Shown here piece after piece: positions 10,301 to 18,206 of a stretch of 39,091 bases of DNA. How positions within the stretch are numbered: position 1 is the stretch's first letter; each line of letters starts with the position of its first letter. Below the pieces are notes generated by a model. It was not told the origin of the DNA and made no database searches. It was given only the letters and a program-made list of their open reading frames with translations. This DNA is from an uncultured Caulobacteraceae bacterium (GTDB lineage: Bacteria > Pseudomonadota > Alphaproteobacteria > Caulobacterales > Aquidulcibacteraceae): assembly GCA_902826145.1 (NCBI GenBank), contig CADEDT010000009.1, positions 1-39,091 on the forward strand, given 5' to 3'. The translations under genes were made by a program, and so were the position numbers.

Positions 10301-11455
10301 TTCGACGGGGCCAGAAAGACTCGTCCGCCGCCCCAGCGCGTCGATCTCCTGAGCGGTTAGCGTGGCCCTTATGGCTGTTGTGCCGCGCGCGCGCCGTAGC
10401 TCACCTTCAAGCCGCGCCGCGCCCAGCTCAAACGGCGACTCCCGCGCGACATCCGACAAGCGCGATGTCGTCGCGACCAACCGCGCAGGCCCATCAAGCT
10501 CGCCTTCCTTATCGAGATTGCCTTCGAGGTCGACAGCAAGGAAGGGCGTTTCCGCGTGAGCCGAGAACGCACGCGTCTGCGGCGCACCACTCAGATTGAA
10601 CGCGACGCTTGGTCCGATGCGCTCCGCCAGCGTTTCCAGTGCTGGCAGCGCATCGAGCCTCGCCTCGCCTTCGGCTGACCATTCCGTGGCGGTCCACTCG
10701 GTGCGGCCGCTGAGAACCGAAACGTCACCAATCGCCGCCTCGAAGTGGGCATTGCCTGCACTGACATCGCCGTCTCCCAGCGCCGTCGCGTGCAAACCCT
10801 GTTCGCCAACGCCAAGCGCGCGCGCAATAACGCCGCCGGGTGCGCTGTTCAGATCGAGGCTCAGCGCATAGGCCGCGCCGCCATGATAAAGCGCGATCAG
10901 CCGATCTGCGTCGGAATCGAGCCGCCGCAGCGTGAGATCGATGGAGCGCAGCTCCATGTCCTGCAGATCGAGTGCAAAGTCAGCCGAGAACTCTGCCGCT
11001 TGCCCAACAACTGGCTCTGCCAGCATGATGCGATCGACGTGAATCTGTTCAAGGCGAACATCGAAATCAGCACCGGCTGAAGGCCGGTGCTCCAGCAAGA
11101 TGGGTTGCCGCGCCACCGCGATTGAACTGGCCGTCGCAGCATGCAGACGGACACCGCCGAACAGAATGTCCTGCGGCGACCACGAGAGCGCTACGTCATG
11201 TGCTTCAATCCAAACGCCTTCATCGTCCTCAATGGTCACAACGCCGGCGCGCAGATTGCCGAGCCAGCTTCCGCTCACATCGTCGATCTTGATGCGCCCG
11301 AGGCGCCACACGCGCACGCCGTCGCCAAATGAGTCGACAACCAGGTGCGCCGCTGGGCCGATCGCGATTACAGCGCCGGCGCCGATCAGCACGCCGCCTG
11401 CTGCGAAGGCCCACCAGCGTTTGCGCCGGCGCCGTTTGGGCGCGGTCTCGCTCAA
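7385..11455 (-). CDS. tamB: Translocation and assembly module subunit TamB (DUF490)
   Basis: A 1356-residue inner-membrane-anchored, periplasm-spanning protein of the AsmA-like/TamB group, which works with TamA in outer-membrane protein assembly and probably phospholipid transport. After a basic leader (PKRRRRKRWW), one membrane anchor lies at about residues 13-35, followed by a long beta-rich repetitive body. The conserved TamB C-terminal domain is present (ITFSSDPPLPEDEILPQILFG, then VEVARTGLGQAQTRLEWTIRPRL). The start is assigned to TTG at 11455, because it overlaps the tamA TGA (TTGA) and gives a normal N-terminus; the reading frame is open further upstream only inside tamA. This stop-start overlap implies coupling to tamA. 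Confidence 0.93.
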   Translation of the reverse strand: MSETAPKRRRRKRWWAFAAGGVLIGAGAVIAIGPAAHLVVDSFGDGVRVWRLGRIKIDDVSGSWLGNLRAGVVTIEDDEGVWIEAHDVALSWSPQDILFGGVRLHAATASSIAVARQPILLEHRPSAGADFDVRLEQIHVDRIMLAEPVVGQAAEFSADFALDLQDMELRSIDLTLRRLDSDADRLIALYHGGAAYALSLDLNSAPGGVIARALGVGEQGLHATALGDGDVSAGNAHFEAAIGDVSVLSGRTEWTATEWSAEGEARLDALPALETLAERIGPSVAFNLSGAPQTRAFSAHAETPFLAVDLEGNLDKEGELDGPARLVATTSRLSDVARESPFELGAARLEGELRRARGTTAIRATLTAQEIDALGRRTSLSGPVETALTDDRFTLEADLSAPTRTAPLFANARLRTAMSFDRRQGRYELARTELTSDAITASAQGWVNGGDGEFAGEWRVRKLETLASDLRGEANGRWRTFAEDEGDPRVWAITVDGQGARFGGAPEIIPQLLGRSPRLDARLRYENGGITVSHARVEGAQLRAGATGRIVRGEANLALEASARGPLTIGGAQIAGAVDATGQLTGRIARPALSMRGSLSSFAAGGVVVEQPVVSFTLTPSGDVYAGRAEVSGTASGQTLQASSNVSIGDSVISLSNLDGQWGGLQAQGSAQFGAQGVSAALDVNGNIDGLVPGLTGRLAGDLALSPERLVLDASIADAHAGELRVRAATLRADGPLDAIATTFDMRGRLSQAPLAFSGAALINADEQSVSIEGRGTLADAPIFTRTPITADWSSGSTQATIDVAVADGIVRAQWEERGRALSGSAQIDDAPIGPLAAIWGERATGRIDGRVAIASSGRGLSGDIDVQLDDARVSGRQRGTLDMRIVGNLTPSRLAATVDATSEGGLVAHLEADAPVETSAAPIRIALARERRGRATWSVRGPAEALWAAARLPDQSLEGALDGEGTLEFGAGYLSGDGHIEIVDGRFEDKLTGVTLTDLDARVALNDRGVTIENFTASGPRGGRLTATGGSINDRQGSITVNVQEMRVADRPDARAVASGQLTLAWQGLNSSLTGDLNIIEANIDVASNPQAGIPTLDVIEVNRPGEEDEPLENAPPPRRNGATTLNVNINAPGRVFTRGRGIDAEWSLDMRLGGTSARPLVFGTARAVRGTLSLSGQPFEIEDAIIEFGGDPLDARINLTAVRDTADLSARIRLIGTARDPEITFSSDPPLPEDEILPQILFGRSVEDLSALEAAQLAASLAALSGRASLDLVDAARAAAGLDRFNVRQDESGGFLVAGGVYLTRDVYVEVARTGLGQAQTRLEWTIRPRLVLITSFIGNGDQRVSLRWRRETD

Positions 11456-13218
11456 AACGCCTGGCCCAGGCTGATGTAGAGAGCGAAGTCGTCGGTACGC
11501 TCGTCCTCGTCGAGCGGGAAGGCGATATCGATGCGCAGCGGCGCGAAGCCGAGGTCGTAGCGCGCACCAAAACCAACACCCCAGCTGAAGTCGCCCGCTT
11601 CGCTCCAATCGTCGAACGCCGTGCCTGCGTCCACAAACGCAGCAGCACCCCAGCGATCGTCGAAGCGCCAGCGTGCTTCGAACGAACCTTCGAGCATGCC
11701 TTGTCCGCCTGGCGTCAGGCCAAGGAGGTCACGGTTTGCAGGGTAGATCGAGTTGTATTCGTAGCCGCGCGCCGATCCGCCGCCGCCCGCATAGAAGCGC
11801 CGGTCGGGCGGCGCGTCATCCGGATCGCCGCTGACCGCCTCTAGCCATCCCACTTTCGCGCGCGCCGCCAGAGTGACGCGATCGTTCTCACCAAACGACT
11901 CGTAGATGCGGCCTTCAGCCGTGCCGCGAATAAATGCGAGCGATTCATCGCCAGTCGCGACCGTAGGTTCAAGGCGGAAGTCGGTGATGGATCCGTCGCG
12001 AGGATCCAGGCTGAAGCCAGTTGAATCGTTGCGCCAATCGACAAAACCCGAGAGCACAATCGCATCGCGCACCGTGCCGGAGACGTCATCGTATTCGTCC
12101 GCTGACAAGCGCACGCCATAGCTCGTCGATGTGCGCAGCCGCGTGCCCGCATCGACCGAGGCGTAGAGCGCCGCGCCTTGGCGTGTGTACGCATCGAGAT
12201 CTTCGCGATCGACCGACACGCCCCACGTGGCGGCGTGACCCAGTCCTGCTGCGTGAGGGCGCGTCAGCGCAACGCTCACACCTTGCTGCATTTCCGCCAG
12301 CGTGCCGGAGACGGTGAGTGAGTCTGCGCGGCCGGTGAGGTTGCGCCGTGTCCATTCCGCCTGAACGCCCGCGCCTTCGGTGGTCGAGTAGCTGACGCCG
12401 ACTTCGTACGCATTGCGCCGCGCTGGTTCGAGGTTGATGACAACGTCGCGCAAGCCGTTCTCGTCCGGCGGCGCCAAGCTCGTAGAGGCCAGTGATACTG
12501 CGCCTGTCGACGTTAGATCGCGCCGCAGCCGCGCCAAAGCTTGCGGAGAGTAGACATCCCCGGTTTGCCAGTTCTGCAGATCGCCGATGAAGCCTTGGCG
12601 GAGCACGTCGCCGGGCTCCGCACGAACGCCGCCGAGACGCGCGAACTCGCCAACACTGAAGCGGAACTCCGTCGCGACTTGCGTGCTGGCGTGGTCGACG
12701 ACGACGCGCCGGTCGAGCGCCGCCGCATCCGCGTAGCCATTGTTCTGAAGCGCCGCCAACGCGTCCGCTTCGGCTTGTAGCACGGTCGCGGCACGCGCCG
12801 GTTCGCGCGGGCGTACGAGCGCAATCGCTTCATCCGCCGCGCGCGAAGCTTCCGCGTTTGGCGTCTCCGCTTCGTAACTGATGCGCGGCGCCTCAAACGA
12901 GAAGCGTGTCCCGAGTGAAATGATGAGTCGCGCGGCCGGTGGATTTTCGCTCGCTTCCGGCGTCACCGTCGCGCCGTAATACCCCTCAGAGCGCAGCCAG
13001 ACCAAAGCGCGCGCGGCTGCTTCTTCGGCGATGCGCTCAGCATCGAACAAGCTCTCGGGCGCATCGCGGTCGGGCAGCAGATCGAGGATGGCTTCGCGCG
13101 TGTCGTGATCAGCGCCGTCGATGACAACAGGCGAGTCCGCCCACGCCGCCATGGGCGCCACGGCAGGGACGCCGAGGGCCGCGCAGAGCGCGGCAGGGAG
13201 GACGGGAAGACGGCGCAT
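11452..13218 (-). CDS. tamA: Outer membrane assembly protein TamA (BamA/Omp85 family)
   Basis: A 588-residue Omp85-family protein: signal peptide (about 1-28, ending AAWA), POTRA-type domains (about 30-260) and a 16-strand-type beta barrel to the end. The barrel carries the RGYEYN motif (GGGGSARGYEYNSI), the lid-lock hallmark of Omp85 proteins, and the protein ends in Phe (ISLGQAF), as expected for BAM-recognised barrels. It is directly followed by tamB with overlapping stop and start codons. BamA itself is less likely because there are too few POTRA domains and tamB is adjacent. Confidence 0.93.
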   Translation of the reverse strand: MRRLPVLPAALCAALGVPAVAPMAAWADSPVVIDGADHDTREAILDLLPDRDAPESLFDAERIAEEAAARALVWLRSEGYYGATVTPEASENPPAARLIISLGTRFSFEAPRISYEAETPNAEASRAADEAIALVRPREPARAATVLQAEADALAALQNNGYADAAALDRRVVVDHASTQVATEFRFSVGEFARLGGVRAEPGDVLRQGFIGDLQNWQTGDVYSPQALARLRRDLTSTGAVSLASTSLAPPDENGLRDVVINLEPARRNAYEVGVSYSTTEGAGVQAEWTRRNLTGRADSLTVSGTLAEMQQGVSVALTRPHAAGLGHAATWGVSVDREDLDAYTRQGAALYASVDAGTRLRTSTSYGVRLSADEYDDVSGTVRDAIVLSGFVDWRNDSTGFSLDPRDGSITDFRLEPTVATGDESLAFIRGTAEGRIYESFGENDRVTLAARAKVGWLEAVSGDPDDAPPDRRFYAGGGGSARGYEYNSIYPANRDLLGLTPGGQGMLEGSFEARWRFDDRWGAAAFVDAGTAFDDWSEAGDFSWGVGFGARYDLGFAPLRIDIAFPLDEDERTDDFALYISLGQAF

Positions 13219-13224
13219 TGCGAG

Positions 13225-13246
13225 TCGCAGAAACCTTGATCTGCGA
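13225..13246 (-). promoter_or_regulatory. Stem-loop immediately upstream of the tamA start
   Basis: TCGCAGA (13225-13231) pairs perfectly with TCTGCGA (13240-13246). On the tamA mRNA the hairpin ends 6 nt before the ATG, and its 8-nt loop (TCAAGGTT) contains AAGG, the only Shine-Dalgarno-like sequence nearby. It could modulate ribosome access; this is inference from position only. Confidence 0.4.
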
Positions 13247-13366
13247 AGCTCGCCGCGCGGCGGTTAAGACCTCATAAACCATAGGCGCGGGTCTGCAGTT
13301 CGCGTTGAGGTCAAATCACCTGTAAAATCAAAATGTAAGTGGACGCGGACGACGCCTTGCCGAAGC

Positions 13367-14281
13367 TTAACCCCAAGGTCCTTTGCGCCGCTCGCGCGGC
13401 GCGTCCCAAGGGCCGCCTTGCGGCGCGGGCGTTGCGCGGCCGAAACGGCGTGCAATCTCCATCAGCTGCGCGATCCGATTGCGCGTGTTCGGGTGCGTCG
13501 AGAACAGATTGTCAGCGCCGCGTCCCGCAAGCGGGTTGATGATGAAAAGATGCGCCATCGCCGGGTTGCGCTCGGCGTCCACGTTCACACGCTGGCGCGC
13601 ATAGGCTTCGATCTTCTCCAACGCGCGCGCTAGCGCGTCGGGCTCGCCGCCGATTTCCGCGCCGATGCGATCGGCTTCGTATTCGCGCGAGCGGCTGATC
13701 GCCATTTGCACCAAAGACGCCGCGATCGGCGCAAGCAGCATGATCAGGATGCCAACAATGGGATTGCGGTCGCGATCACCGAAAAACAGCGCGAAATTCG
13801 CAAGCATCGCGACAGCGCCTGCAATCGTAGCGGTTACCGTCATGGTCAGCGTGTCGCGATTTTTCACGTGCGCCAGCTCATGCGCCATCACGCCTCGAAT
13901 TTCGTCGCGCGACAGCAGCCCGAGCAATCCGGTGGTCGCCGCAACAGCCGCGTTCTGAGGATCGCGGCCCGTCGCGAAGGCGTTCGGCTGCGGGTTGTCG
14001 ATAATGTAGACCTTCGGCGCCGGCAGCCCGGCGCGTTGCGCCAGCATCAGCGTGTCATCAACGTACGCGCGCACGCGTGGATCAGGGTGACCCGGCTGAA
14101 TTTCCTGCGCCCGGAAGTGGCGCAGCACCATCTTGTCGGCGTTCCAGTAGGCGAACAGGTTCATCGCGCCGGCAACCAAGAGCGCGATCAGCATGCCGCC
14201 CGTGCCGCCCACGAGATAACCAACGGCGCCAAATAGCGCGGTCATCGCAGCCAGCAGAATGTACGTCTTGAGATGGTTCAT
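13367..14281 (-). CDS. htpX: Zinc metalloprotease HtpX (M48B)
   Basis: A 304-residue integral-membrane zinc protease that degrades misfolded membrane proteins in envelope or heat stress. The start at 14281 ([15 protein letters not shown]) is supported by GAGGAGA upstream. Two N-terminal membrane segments (about 5-25 and 28-46) precede the zinc motif HELAH (134-138), with the third ligand in EYEAD (200-204). Two more hydrophobic segments lie at about 145-167 and 175-195. The C-terminus continues with [12 protein letters not shown], typical of HtpX. It is divergent from the SDHAF4-like gene, with 51 bp between starts. Confidence 0.95.
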   Translation of the reverse strand: MNHLKTYILLAAMTALFGAVGYLVGGTGGMLIALLVAGAMNLFAYWNADKMVLRHFRAQEIQPGHPDPRVRAYVDDTLMLAQRAGLPAPKVYIIDNPQPNAFATGRDPQNAAVAATTGLLGLLSRDEIRGVMAHELAHVKNRDTLTMTVTATIAGAVAMLANFALFFGDRDRNPIVGILIMLLAPIAASLVQMAISRSREYEADRIGAEIGGEPDALARALEKIEAYARQRVNVDAERNPAMAHLFIINPLAGRGADNLFSTHPNTRNRIAQLMEIARRFGRATPAPQGGPWDAPRERRKGPWG

Positions 14282-14332
14282 CTTTCTCCTCACTTGAGAG
14301 AAGATATCGAAACGCGACTGACAGGGTTCAAT

Positions 14333-14521
14333 ATGGCCGAGCAGGTTCCAGCGCCGCGAAAGAAGCTGACTCCGGAGGCGGAACGCGCGCTCGCGGAGGC
14401 TGAAGCGCGCCGCGCAGCTGCCGCGACACCCAAGCAACCAGCTGAAGAGGGCGGACCGAGCGGTCCAGAGCCGACTCGTTACGGCGATTGGGAGCGCAAG
14501 GGCATCGCCAGCGATTTTTGA
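14333..14521 (+). CDS. DUF1674 / SDHAF4-like succinate dehydrogenase assembly factor
   Basis: A 62-residue protein with an Ala/Glu/Lys-rich N-terminus and the diagnostic C-terminal motif [19 protein letters not shown] of the DUF1674/SDHAF4 (Sdh8) family. In eukaryotes this family binds the flavinylated SdhA subunit and protects it before assembly into complex II; the same role in alphaproteobacteria is inferred from homology. The start at 14333 ([11 protein letters not shown]) begins a normal-length protein; a frame extension to 14273 exists but overlaps the htpX start region. No sdh genes are in this window. Confidence 0.88.
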   Translation: MAEQVPAPRKKLTPEAERALAEAEARRAAAATPKQPAEEGGPSGPEPTRYGDWERKGIASDF

Positions 14522-14626
14522 TTAACGCGCACCGCGCTTGCGCGAACTTCGCGCCCACATGGCGAAGCGGCTTCACCCGTTGGCCTACGTGCGCGAGAGT
14601 GCCGTGTTCTAGACTGGAGAGCGTGT

Positions 14627-15028
14627 ATGCGCGTGCGTGCAATCCTTGCGGCCTTGGCGTTGGTCGCTGCGCCAACCATCGTTGCGCCGAGCATTGCCTA
14701 CGCTGATGGCATCGAGCGTCCCCGTCCGCCGCGGCAACGCCCGCGTGTTCGCCGACCCCCGCCGCCTCCGCCAGCGCCGGTTCCAACACCGCCGCCCGTC
14801 GTAGAGACCGGGCCTGAAGTCGTGACTTTGTCGAACTCGTTCTTCGCCGGTTCCGGCGGCGTTGGCGCTGACATTGGCGTCGGCGGTTACTATTCCAGCA
14901 CGACTGTCATAATTGGCGGCAGCCGCGCTTCAGCGTCAGCGTTTGCCTATGCTTCAGCCCGCGCGAGCGCGCGTGGTAGTGGCTGGGGCCACGGTGGCGG
15001 CCATGGCGGCGGTTGCGGCTGCCGTTGA
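14627..15028 (+). CDS. Small secreted Pro-rich/Gly-Ser-rich protein, unknown
   Basis: A 133-residue protein that I do not recognise. It has a clear Sec signal peptide (about 1-26, cleavage near AYA-DG), a basic Pro/Arg-rich stretch (about 30-60, including a run of Pro), a Gly/Ser/Ala-rich region (about 70-118), and an unusual tail WGHGGGHGGGCGCR with two His and two Cys that could bind metal. A purine-rich TGGAGAG sits about 6 nt before the ATG. The low-complexity composition suggests an exported surface or periplasmic protein. Length, signal peptide and start support a real gene. Confidence 0.7.
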   Translation: MRVRAILAALALVAAPTIVAPSIAYADGIERPRPPRQRPRVRRPPPPPPAPVPTPPPVVETGPEVVTLSNSFFAGSGGVGADIGVGGYYSSTTVIIGGSRASASAFAYASARASARGSGWGHGGGHGGGCGCR

Positions 15029-15052
15029 GGTAACCAAACCACAAGGACCCCG

Positions 15053-15070
15053 GGCGCAAGCATTTGCGCC
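15053..15070 (+). promoter_or_regulatory. 7-bp stem-loop upstream of kup
   Basis: GGCGCAA (15053-15059) and TTGCGCC (15064-15070) form a perfect stem with a GCAT loop, 25 nt after the upstream stop and 67 nt before the kup ATG. There is no U-run after it, so it is at best a weak terminator of the small secreted protein gene or a structured kup leader. Confidence 0.4.
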
Positions 15071-15137
15071 TCAAAGTGAAAGAGCGTAAACGCGCGGCCC
15101 ACCGGGCCAGCGATTGCGCCCGAAGGGGATTTCTCTC

Positions 15138-17075
15138 ATGGCGCAGGCCCCGGCCGAAGCGCCCCAGCCGAACAAGTCCGCGAGCGGCGCCCGTCGAGGC
15201 GGCCGTTCCGCTGCGCATGCTGGTTTTCTGACGCTGCTGATTGGATCGATCGGTGTCGTCTACGGCGATATCGGGACCAGTCCGCTCTATGCGTTTCGCG
15301 AGTCGATCAAGCACGTCGCAGCGAACGGCCTAGAGCGCGGCGAAGTGATTGGCATCATCTCGCTCATCTTCTGGGCGCTGATGTTCCTGGTATCGATCAA
15401 GTACGTGCTGATCGTTCTCTTCATGGACAATAAGGGAGAGGGCGGAACGCTAGCGTTGATGGCGCTGGCGCAACGTGCGCTTGGCCGCCGTCCAATTTTT
15501 CTTTTCGGCCTGGGTGTTTTGGGGGCGGCGCTATTCTATGGCGACGCTCTGATCACGCCGGCGATCTCCGTTCTCTCGGCGGTCGAGGGCTTGGCGCTTG
15601 TGCCCGGACTCGAAAACCGCATCACGCCAGCGCTCGTTCTCACGATCGCGATCGGGGTGCTCATTGGCGTGTTCGTAATTCAGAGCCGAGGTACTGGCCG
15701 CGTTGGCGCCGTGTTCGGACCTATCACACTGATTTGGTTTATCACGATGGGCGCCCTCGGGGCCATCCATCTATTCGACGATCTGGAAATCCTCACCGCC
15801 GTTTTTCCGTGGCACGCCGTTGATTTTGTCGTCTCGCACCCTGGTCTGAGTTTCGTCGTTCTGGGATCCGTGTTTCTTGCTGTTACGGGCGCAGAAGCGC
15901 TTTACGCCGACATGGGCCACTTCGGCCCAACACCAATTCGCGCCGCGTGGGTCTTCCTGGTCCTCCCGTGCTTGATGCTGAACTATTTCGGTCAAGGCGC
16001 GTTCGTGCTCGCCAACCCGAGCGGAATTCAGAACCCATTCTTCGAGATGGCGCCCAGTTGGTTCAGATTGCCTCTGGTGCTGCTGGCCACGGTCGCCACA
16101 GTGATCGCGAGCCAAGCCGTTATCACCGGCGCGTTCTCGCTAACACAGCAAGCGATCCAGCTCGGCCTGCTGCCGCGCATGGAGATTCGGCGAACCTCAG
16201 AGACACAAGCCGGTCAGATCTACATGCCGCAGGTCAACTGGCTCTTACTGGTCGGCGTTCTGGTTCTCGCGATCGGCTTTGGCTCATCGACCGAACTCGC
16301 GGCCGCCTACGGCATCGCCATCACAGGTGTGATGATGATGTCGAGCTGTCTCGCGTTTCTCATCCTGTGGCGCCTCTGGAAGTGGCCGCCGGCGCTTGCC
16401 GCGCTGACCATGGTGCCGTTCCTTGCGCTTGAGTCGGTGTTCATGGCGTCGAACCTGACCAAGTTCATCGAAGGCGGCTTCGTGCCGCTTGTGCTCGCGC
16501 TCGGCCTCGTCATCGTCATGTGGACGTGGGTGCGCGGCACGCGGCTCTTGAGCGAGACGGTGCGTCGTGACGAACCGCTCGCGAAGCTCTTCGAGACCCT
16601 ATCGCATCACTCACCGCATCGTGTACGCGGTGCAGCAATCTTCCTTACCGGCGATCCGGACGTTGCGCCGGCCGCGCTCATGCACAATCTGAAGCACAAT
16701 CAGGTACTGCACGAGCAGATCATCATCCTCACGGTAAAAACGGTGAACGCGCCGCGCGCTCCCGACAGCGAACGTCTCAAGGTCGAAGATTTTCTCCCCG
16801 ACGTGAAGCGCGTCACGCTCACGTTTGGTTTCATGGAGACGCCAAACGTCGTCAAAGCGCTCACCGAGGCGCGAAAGCACGGCCTGAAGTTCGACATCAT
16901 GAAGACGAGCTTCTTCCTGTCGCGACGCACGATTGTGCCGAGCGAAAAGAGCGGCATGCCGCTCTGGCAGGATCACCTTTTTATCTTCCTCGCCCGCAAC
17001 GCCACCAACGCCACGGACTTCTTCCATATTCCGAGCGGCCGCGCCGTGGAGCTGGGCAATCAGGTGATGGTCTAG
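15138..17075 (+). CDS. kup: Low-affinity potassium transporter Kup
   Basis: A 645-residue KUP/HAK/KT potassium-proton symporter of the inner membrane. The family signature GVVYGDIGTSPLYAFRES (39-56) lies in the first of about 12 membrane segments; FMDNKGEGG and the GAEALYADMGHFG motif follow, and a C-terminal cytosolic domain occupies about 470-645. The start at 15138 is supported by GAAGGGGA; the frame is open back to 15114 without a better start. It stands as a single gene. Confidence 0.95.
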   Translation: MAQAPAEAPQPNKSASGARRGGRSAAHAGFLTLLIGSIGVVYGDIGTSPLYAFRESIKHVAANGLERGEVIGIISLIFWALMFLVSIKYVLIVLFMDNKGEGGTLALMALAQRALGRRPIFLFGLGVLGAALFYGDALITPAISVLSAVEGLALVPGLENRITPALVLTIAIGVLIGVFVIQSRGTGRVGAVFGPITLIWFITMGALGAIHLFDDLEILTAVFPWHAVDFVVSHPGLSFVVLGSVFLAVTGAEALYADMGHFGPTPIRAAWVFLVLPCLMLNYFGQGAFVLANPSGIQNPFFEMAPSWFRLPLVLLATVATVIASQAVITGAFSLTQQAIQLGLLPRMEIRRTSETQAGQIYMPQVNWLLLVGVLVLAIGFGSSTELAAAYGIAITGVMMMSSCLAFLILWRLWKWPPALAALTMVPFLALESVFMASNLTKFIEGGFVPLVLALGLVIVMWTWVRGTRLLSETVRRDEPLAKLFETLSHHSPHRVRGAAIFLTGDPDVAPAALMHNLKHNQVLHEQIIILTVKTVNAPRAPDSERLKVEDFLPDVKRVTLTFGFMETPNVVKALTEARKHGLKFDIMKTSFFLSRRTIVPSEKSGMPLWQDHLFIFLARNATNATDFFHIPSGRAVELGNQVMV

Positions 17076-17116
17076 GTGCGATGACATGCTAGCGTCCGCC
17101 CGAGAGGGAGGAGCTC

Positions 17117-17290
17117 ATGAACGTCTGGTCTAAGATTGGCCTTGCGATCGTCATTGGCATCGTCATCGGCGCGGTCAGCGCGCTGATCGGCAATATGTTC
17201 AATATGAACGGCGCGCTGATGGGTGGAGTTGCGGGAGGCGTCGCTGCTGGCCTGATCGCCGCGACGATGCGCGATAAGCCAAAGACCTAG
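17117..17290 (+). CDS. 57-aa two-helix membrane microprotein with glycine-zipper pattern
   Basis: A short ORF starting MNVWSKIGLAIVIGIVIGAV, preceded by a strong Shine-Dalgarno (GGGAGGAG, 17106-17113). Two hydrophobic segments (about 6-24 and 31-50) contain repeated small residues (GIVIGAVSALIG; GGVAGGVAAG), a glycine-zipper-like pattern, and the protein ends in a charged tail (RDKPKT). I do not recognise a family. It begins 41 nt after kup on the same strand and may be cotranscribed. Its stop overlaps that of the convergent MpaB-like gene. Confidence 0.7.
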   Translation: MNVWSKIGLAIVIGIVIGAVSALIGNMFNMNGALMGGVAGGVAAGLIAATMRDKPKT

Positions 17291-18168
17291 CGATAAAGAT
17301 AGTTCGTCGGCAGGCCGAGCCGCTTGCACGCCTGTGCCGGCGGCGCGGTGTCTAGGGCGACGCGCTCACCGAGCGCTCCGAGTGTTCTCAGCATCGTTGC
17401 GCCTCCGGTCTTCAAGCCGTGTTCTGGCCCGAGCCCCAGGATTTCGCGCGCCCACTCCGGCGTGATCTCCACCGCAGCCCGAACCACCAACTTCTGCATG
17501 AATGGGACTGGCAGGACTCGCGCGGTGCGCATTATGTCCAAGAACTCAAACACGATCTCCGAACGCTCAAGCTTCGGCGCCATCATTGCGAAGAGCAAAT
17601 CCATCTCCGCAAGCGAACGCGGCGCTCCGGTCGCTCCATAGAGCGAGGTGGGCCCAGCGCCTTCAGCGTAAAACAAGTCGCGTTCCGATACGCTGAGGGG
17701 ACGCGCGAAGCGATGGTAGGCCTCGAGGAAGCCGAACGCGGCTGTAGCCTGCACCCAATTCAAGAGCTCTACATCGTTGGCGCGATAGGGAAGTCCCGCA
17801 GGCGTCGCGCCTTCGACGCGATCGTGCATGCGTACAACGCGCGTGACCAGCTCCTTTGCCGCGTCCTCAGGCCCGTAGATCGTCACCATCGTCGCGTAGC
17901 CGGTGCGGCGGATGCGCCGGAGCGGGTCACCGCGAAACGCGGTGTGCTCCCACACGCCAGTCCGCACGCGGGGTTCGGCCAATTCGAGGATCACCGCGGC
18001 TATACCGCCGACGAGCAGCGCGACCGGGTTTTTCATCACCTGCCACGTCACCGAGTCCGGCGCAAACAGCGCCGGCGCGCCAGCGGGCGTAGCAAAATCC
18101 ACCGCCGGCACGCCAGGCGGCGGCGCGATCGTATCGCGCAGCAGCCGATCCAAGTTGCGACGCATCAT
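17287..18168 (-). CDS. Oxygenase MpaB family protein (DUF2236)
   Basis: A 293-residue protein that matches the DUF2236/MpaB family (related to latex-clearing protein Lcp and fungal MpaB), a group of haem-linked or putative oxygenases. Family-like segments include FAPDSVTWQVMKNPVALLVGG, VWEHTAFRGDPLRRIRRTGYA (His75), VVRMHDRVEG (His115) and LLNWVQATAAFGFLEAYHRF (His152), with the conserved histidines that are candidate haem or metal ligands. The substrate cannot be told. It is divergent from the tandem P4H genes, with only 38 bp between starts; alternative ATG at 18165. Confidence 0.8.
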   Translation of the reverse strand: MMRRNLDRLLRDTIAPPPGVPAVDFATPAGAPALFAPDSVTWQVMKNPVALLVGGIAAVILELAEPRVRTGVWEHTAFRGDPLRRIRRTGYATMVTIYGPEDAAKELVTRVVRMHDRVEGATPAGLPYRANDVELLNWVQATAAFGFLEAYHRFARPLSVSERDLFYAEGAGPTSLYGATGAPRSLAEMDLLFAMMAPKLERSEIVFEFLDIMRTARVLPVPFMQKLVVRAAVEITPEWAREILGLGPEHGLKTGGATMLRTLGALGERVALDTAPPAQACKRLGLPTNYLYR

Positions 18169-18206
18169 CGTTGCCTAGCATACTGCAACACGTGAAAGGG
18201 CAAACC

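Noticed and set aside
11456..11608. N-terminal extension of the tamB frame
   Set aside because: It lies entirely inside tamA and would give an Arg/Cys-rich leader before the membrane anchor; the TTG at 11455 fits better.
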